Notes under the pieces: generated by a model
The model's input: the letters and a program-made list of their open reading frames with translations, nothing else
Databases searched by the model: none
What the model was told of the DNA's origin: nothing
Made by a program: the position numbers and the translations under genes
Source of the DNA: Bacteroidales bacterium
GTDB lineage: Bacteria; Bacteroidota; Bacteroidia; Bacteroidales; VadinHA17
Direction of reading: 5' to 3'
DNA: 5,396 nt
Assembly (NCBI GenBank): GCA_025455535.1
Contig: JALOMM010000131.1
Span: forward strand, 1 to 5,396
Part shown: positions 4,176 to 5,396 of the stretch, piece after piece
Layout of the letters: every line of letters starts with the position of its first letter
How positions within the stretch are numbered: the stretch's first letter is position 1

Positions 4176-5396
4176 ATGAGTAAAAAGAATATCGAGAAGT
4201 ATGATTTCTTCTATCTTCTTCTCAGAAAATATGTTGATTTCTGGCATAACTACATCTATTACCGTAAGGTGATAGTCTACGGCAAGGACAGAATTGACTT
4301 TTCGGTACCTACCATCTATGCCCCGAATCATCAGAATGCCCTGATGGATGCACTGGCGGTACTCTGCACCCTGAAGAAACAGCCCATATTCCTTGCCAGG
4401 GCGGATATATTCAGGAAAAAAATCCTCGCCCGCATCCTGTACCGTTTCAAAATGCTGCCGGTATTCCGTATGAGGGACGGCTTTGAGAACCTGAAGCAGA
4501 ATGATGAGACCTTCACTGACACTCTCAGGGTTATGGAAAGCCGCGCAGGGCTTGTGATACTTCCCGAAGGCAATCATGCAGGGTACCGGAGGCTGAGACA
4601 GCTGAAGAAGGGCATCTGCCGCATAGCTTTCCAGACGGCTGAAGCGTCAAACTTCACAAAGGAGATAAACATTGTACCTGTCGGGCTGGAGTTCACACAC
4701 TACTGGCTCTTCAGGGAGGTGCTTACCGTGGTCTACGGTCATCCGATACCTGTATCTGAATATTATAACACCTATAAGGAAAATCCTAACAAAGGGTTGC
4801 TGGACCTGCGTGACAGGCTCTCGTCAGAGATGAAGAAGGTCATGGTACACATCAGTGACGAGAATAATTATGAGGCCATCAATGAACTGAGGAGCATAGT
4901 CAATGAAAAGTACAATGACAGCATCCGTTATCCGAAGCTTTTCCGAGACACCAGGCTCGTCGGCAAGATAAGCCAGCTGCGTGAGACTGACCCTCAACTA
5001 TATGGGGAGATATGCAATGACAGCCTGACGATAAGGGATCTGACACAACAGCTTCACCTCACCTACCGCCTCCTGAGGAAGAAAAAGCATCCCTTCGGAT
5101 GGCTGATGCTGTCATCACTGTTCCTCCTTGTCACCATGCCGGTCTTTATCCTTGGTGCCGCACTTAACTTCATCATGTTCAAGGTGCCCGCCCTCCAATC
5201 GCGGAAGGTCAAGGACGAGGCCTTTATCAGCACCATGAGGTACGGACTGACCATTGCCCTCAGCTTCTTTATTTTCCCGCTGTACCTGGTACTCGCACTC
5301 ATCTTCATCAAACCGTGGTGGATCGCATTGGCCGCCTTCCTGGCTATACCGGTGACGGGGCTCCTTGCCTGGAACTGGCTCATGCTTTATCGCAGG
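4176..5396 (+). CDS. PlsC-family glycerol(phospho)lipid acyltransferase, 3' end outside window
   Basis: The frame stays open for 407 codons to the window edge. The ATG at 4176 is the first start codon after an in-frame TAA at 4116-4118. Residues about 40-200 match the PlsC-type acyltransferase domain. The catalytic block is NHQNALMD (51-58), giving His52 and Asp58. Next come an acceptor-binding region around LPVFRMRDG (94-102), LPEGNH (129-134) in place of the usual FPEGTR, and IVPVGL (166-171). The His-X5-Asp spacing is that of the subgroup related to yeast-type glycerol-3-phosphate acyltransferases, rather than the His-X4-Asp of PlsC. After a soluble linker come hydrophobic segments at about 309-335, 358-378 and 381-405, so the enzyme is anchored in the inner membrane. 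It probably acylates glycerol 3-phosphate or a lysophospholipid, and the acceptor is not determined. Confidence 0.88.
   Translation, partial: MSKKNIEKYDFFYLLLRKYVDFWHNYIYYRKVIVYGKDRIDFSVPTIYAPNHQNALMDALAVLCTLKKQPIFLARADIFRKKILARILYRFKMLPVFRMRDGFENLKQNDETFTDTLRVMESRAGLVILPEGNHAGYRRLRQLKKGICRIAFQTAEASNFTKEINIVPVGLEFTHYWLFREVLTVVYGHPIPVSEYYNTYKENPNKGLLDLRDRLSSEMKKVMVHISDENNYEAINELRSIVNEKYNDSIRYPKLFRDTRLVGKISQLRETDPQLYGEICNDSLTIRDLTQQLHLTYRLLRKKKHPFGWLMLSSLFLLVTMPVFILGAALNFIMFKVPALQSRKVKDEAFISTMRYGLTIALSFFIFPLYLVLALIFIKPWWIALAAFLAIPVTGLLAWNWLMLYRR

Noticed and set aside
4161..4577. A 138-codon minus-strand frame opposite the start of the acyltransferase
   Set aside because: The plus-strand frame carries the full set of acyltransferase motifs, while the minus-strand product is compositionally unremarkable and has no recognisable domain.
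1..5396. A novel defence, mobile or biosynthetic system
   Set aside because: Every gene but one partial frame belongs to a known housekeeping family, all on one strand. There is no transposase, integrase, direct-repeat array, toxin-antitoxin pair or tRNA attachment site.

Overview
This window looks like ordinary chromosome from a member of the Bacteroidota, probably of the Bacteroidales type, with moderate GC. Three things point there. Start codons lack convincing Shine-Dalgarno sequences. The intergenic regions carry TAnnTTTG-type -7 boxes typical of the Bacteroidota primary sigma factor. The proteins (Pth beginning MKYLIAGLGNIGEEY, a CTC-type bL25, the EngB N-terminus) read like Bacteroidota versions. 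All recognised genes lie on the + strand and the window is densely coding. I see no mobile element, CRISPR array, tRNA or rRNA.

Layout. Positions 1-312 hold the 3' end of an unrecognised protein. It is followed after 7 nt by a FlK-like hotdog thioesterase (320-709), which overlaps by 4 nt (ATGA) the ribosome-assembly GTPase gene engB/ysxC (706-1326). After a 49-nt gap with a possible promoter comes prs, PRPP synthetase (1376-2314). A 100-nt gap with a very good Bacteroidota promoter and a leader hairpin precedes rplY/ctc, bL25 (2415-3029). Then follow pth, peptidyl-tRNA hydrolase (3059-3667, TTG start), and an hslR-like S4-domain gene (3639-4016) that overlaps the 3' end of pth by 29 nt. A 159-nt gap (4017-4175) contains a GC-rich hairpin, a striking 16-bp perfect palindrome and a weak promoter candidate. 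The window ends inside a membrane-linked PlsC-family acyltransferase (4176 to beyond 5396).

How the genes work together. The block rplY-pth-hslR is a large-subunit module. bL25 binds 5S rRNA, Pth recycles peptidyl-tRNA that has left the ribosome, and Hsp15/RqcP-type S4 proteins bind 50S subunits that still carry nascent-chain tRNA. The order prs-ctc-pth, with an S4 gene further downstream, is also known from Bacillus subtilis (prs-ctc-spoVC ... yabO), so this is an ancient neighbourhood. EngB, upstream, is itself a 50S assembly factor.

I found no previously undescribed multi-gene system. The observations most worth a second look are a 15-bp hairpin buried inside the pth coding sequence, the palindrome at 4055-4080, the rplY leader hairpin, and a FlK-like thioesterase that keeps the catalytic triad but lacks the phenylalanine lid of the fluoroacetate-resistance enzyme.
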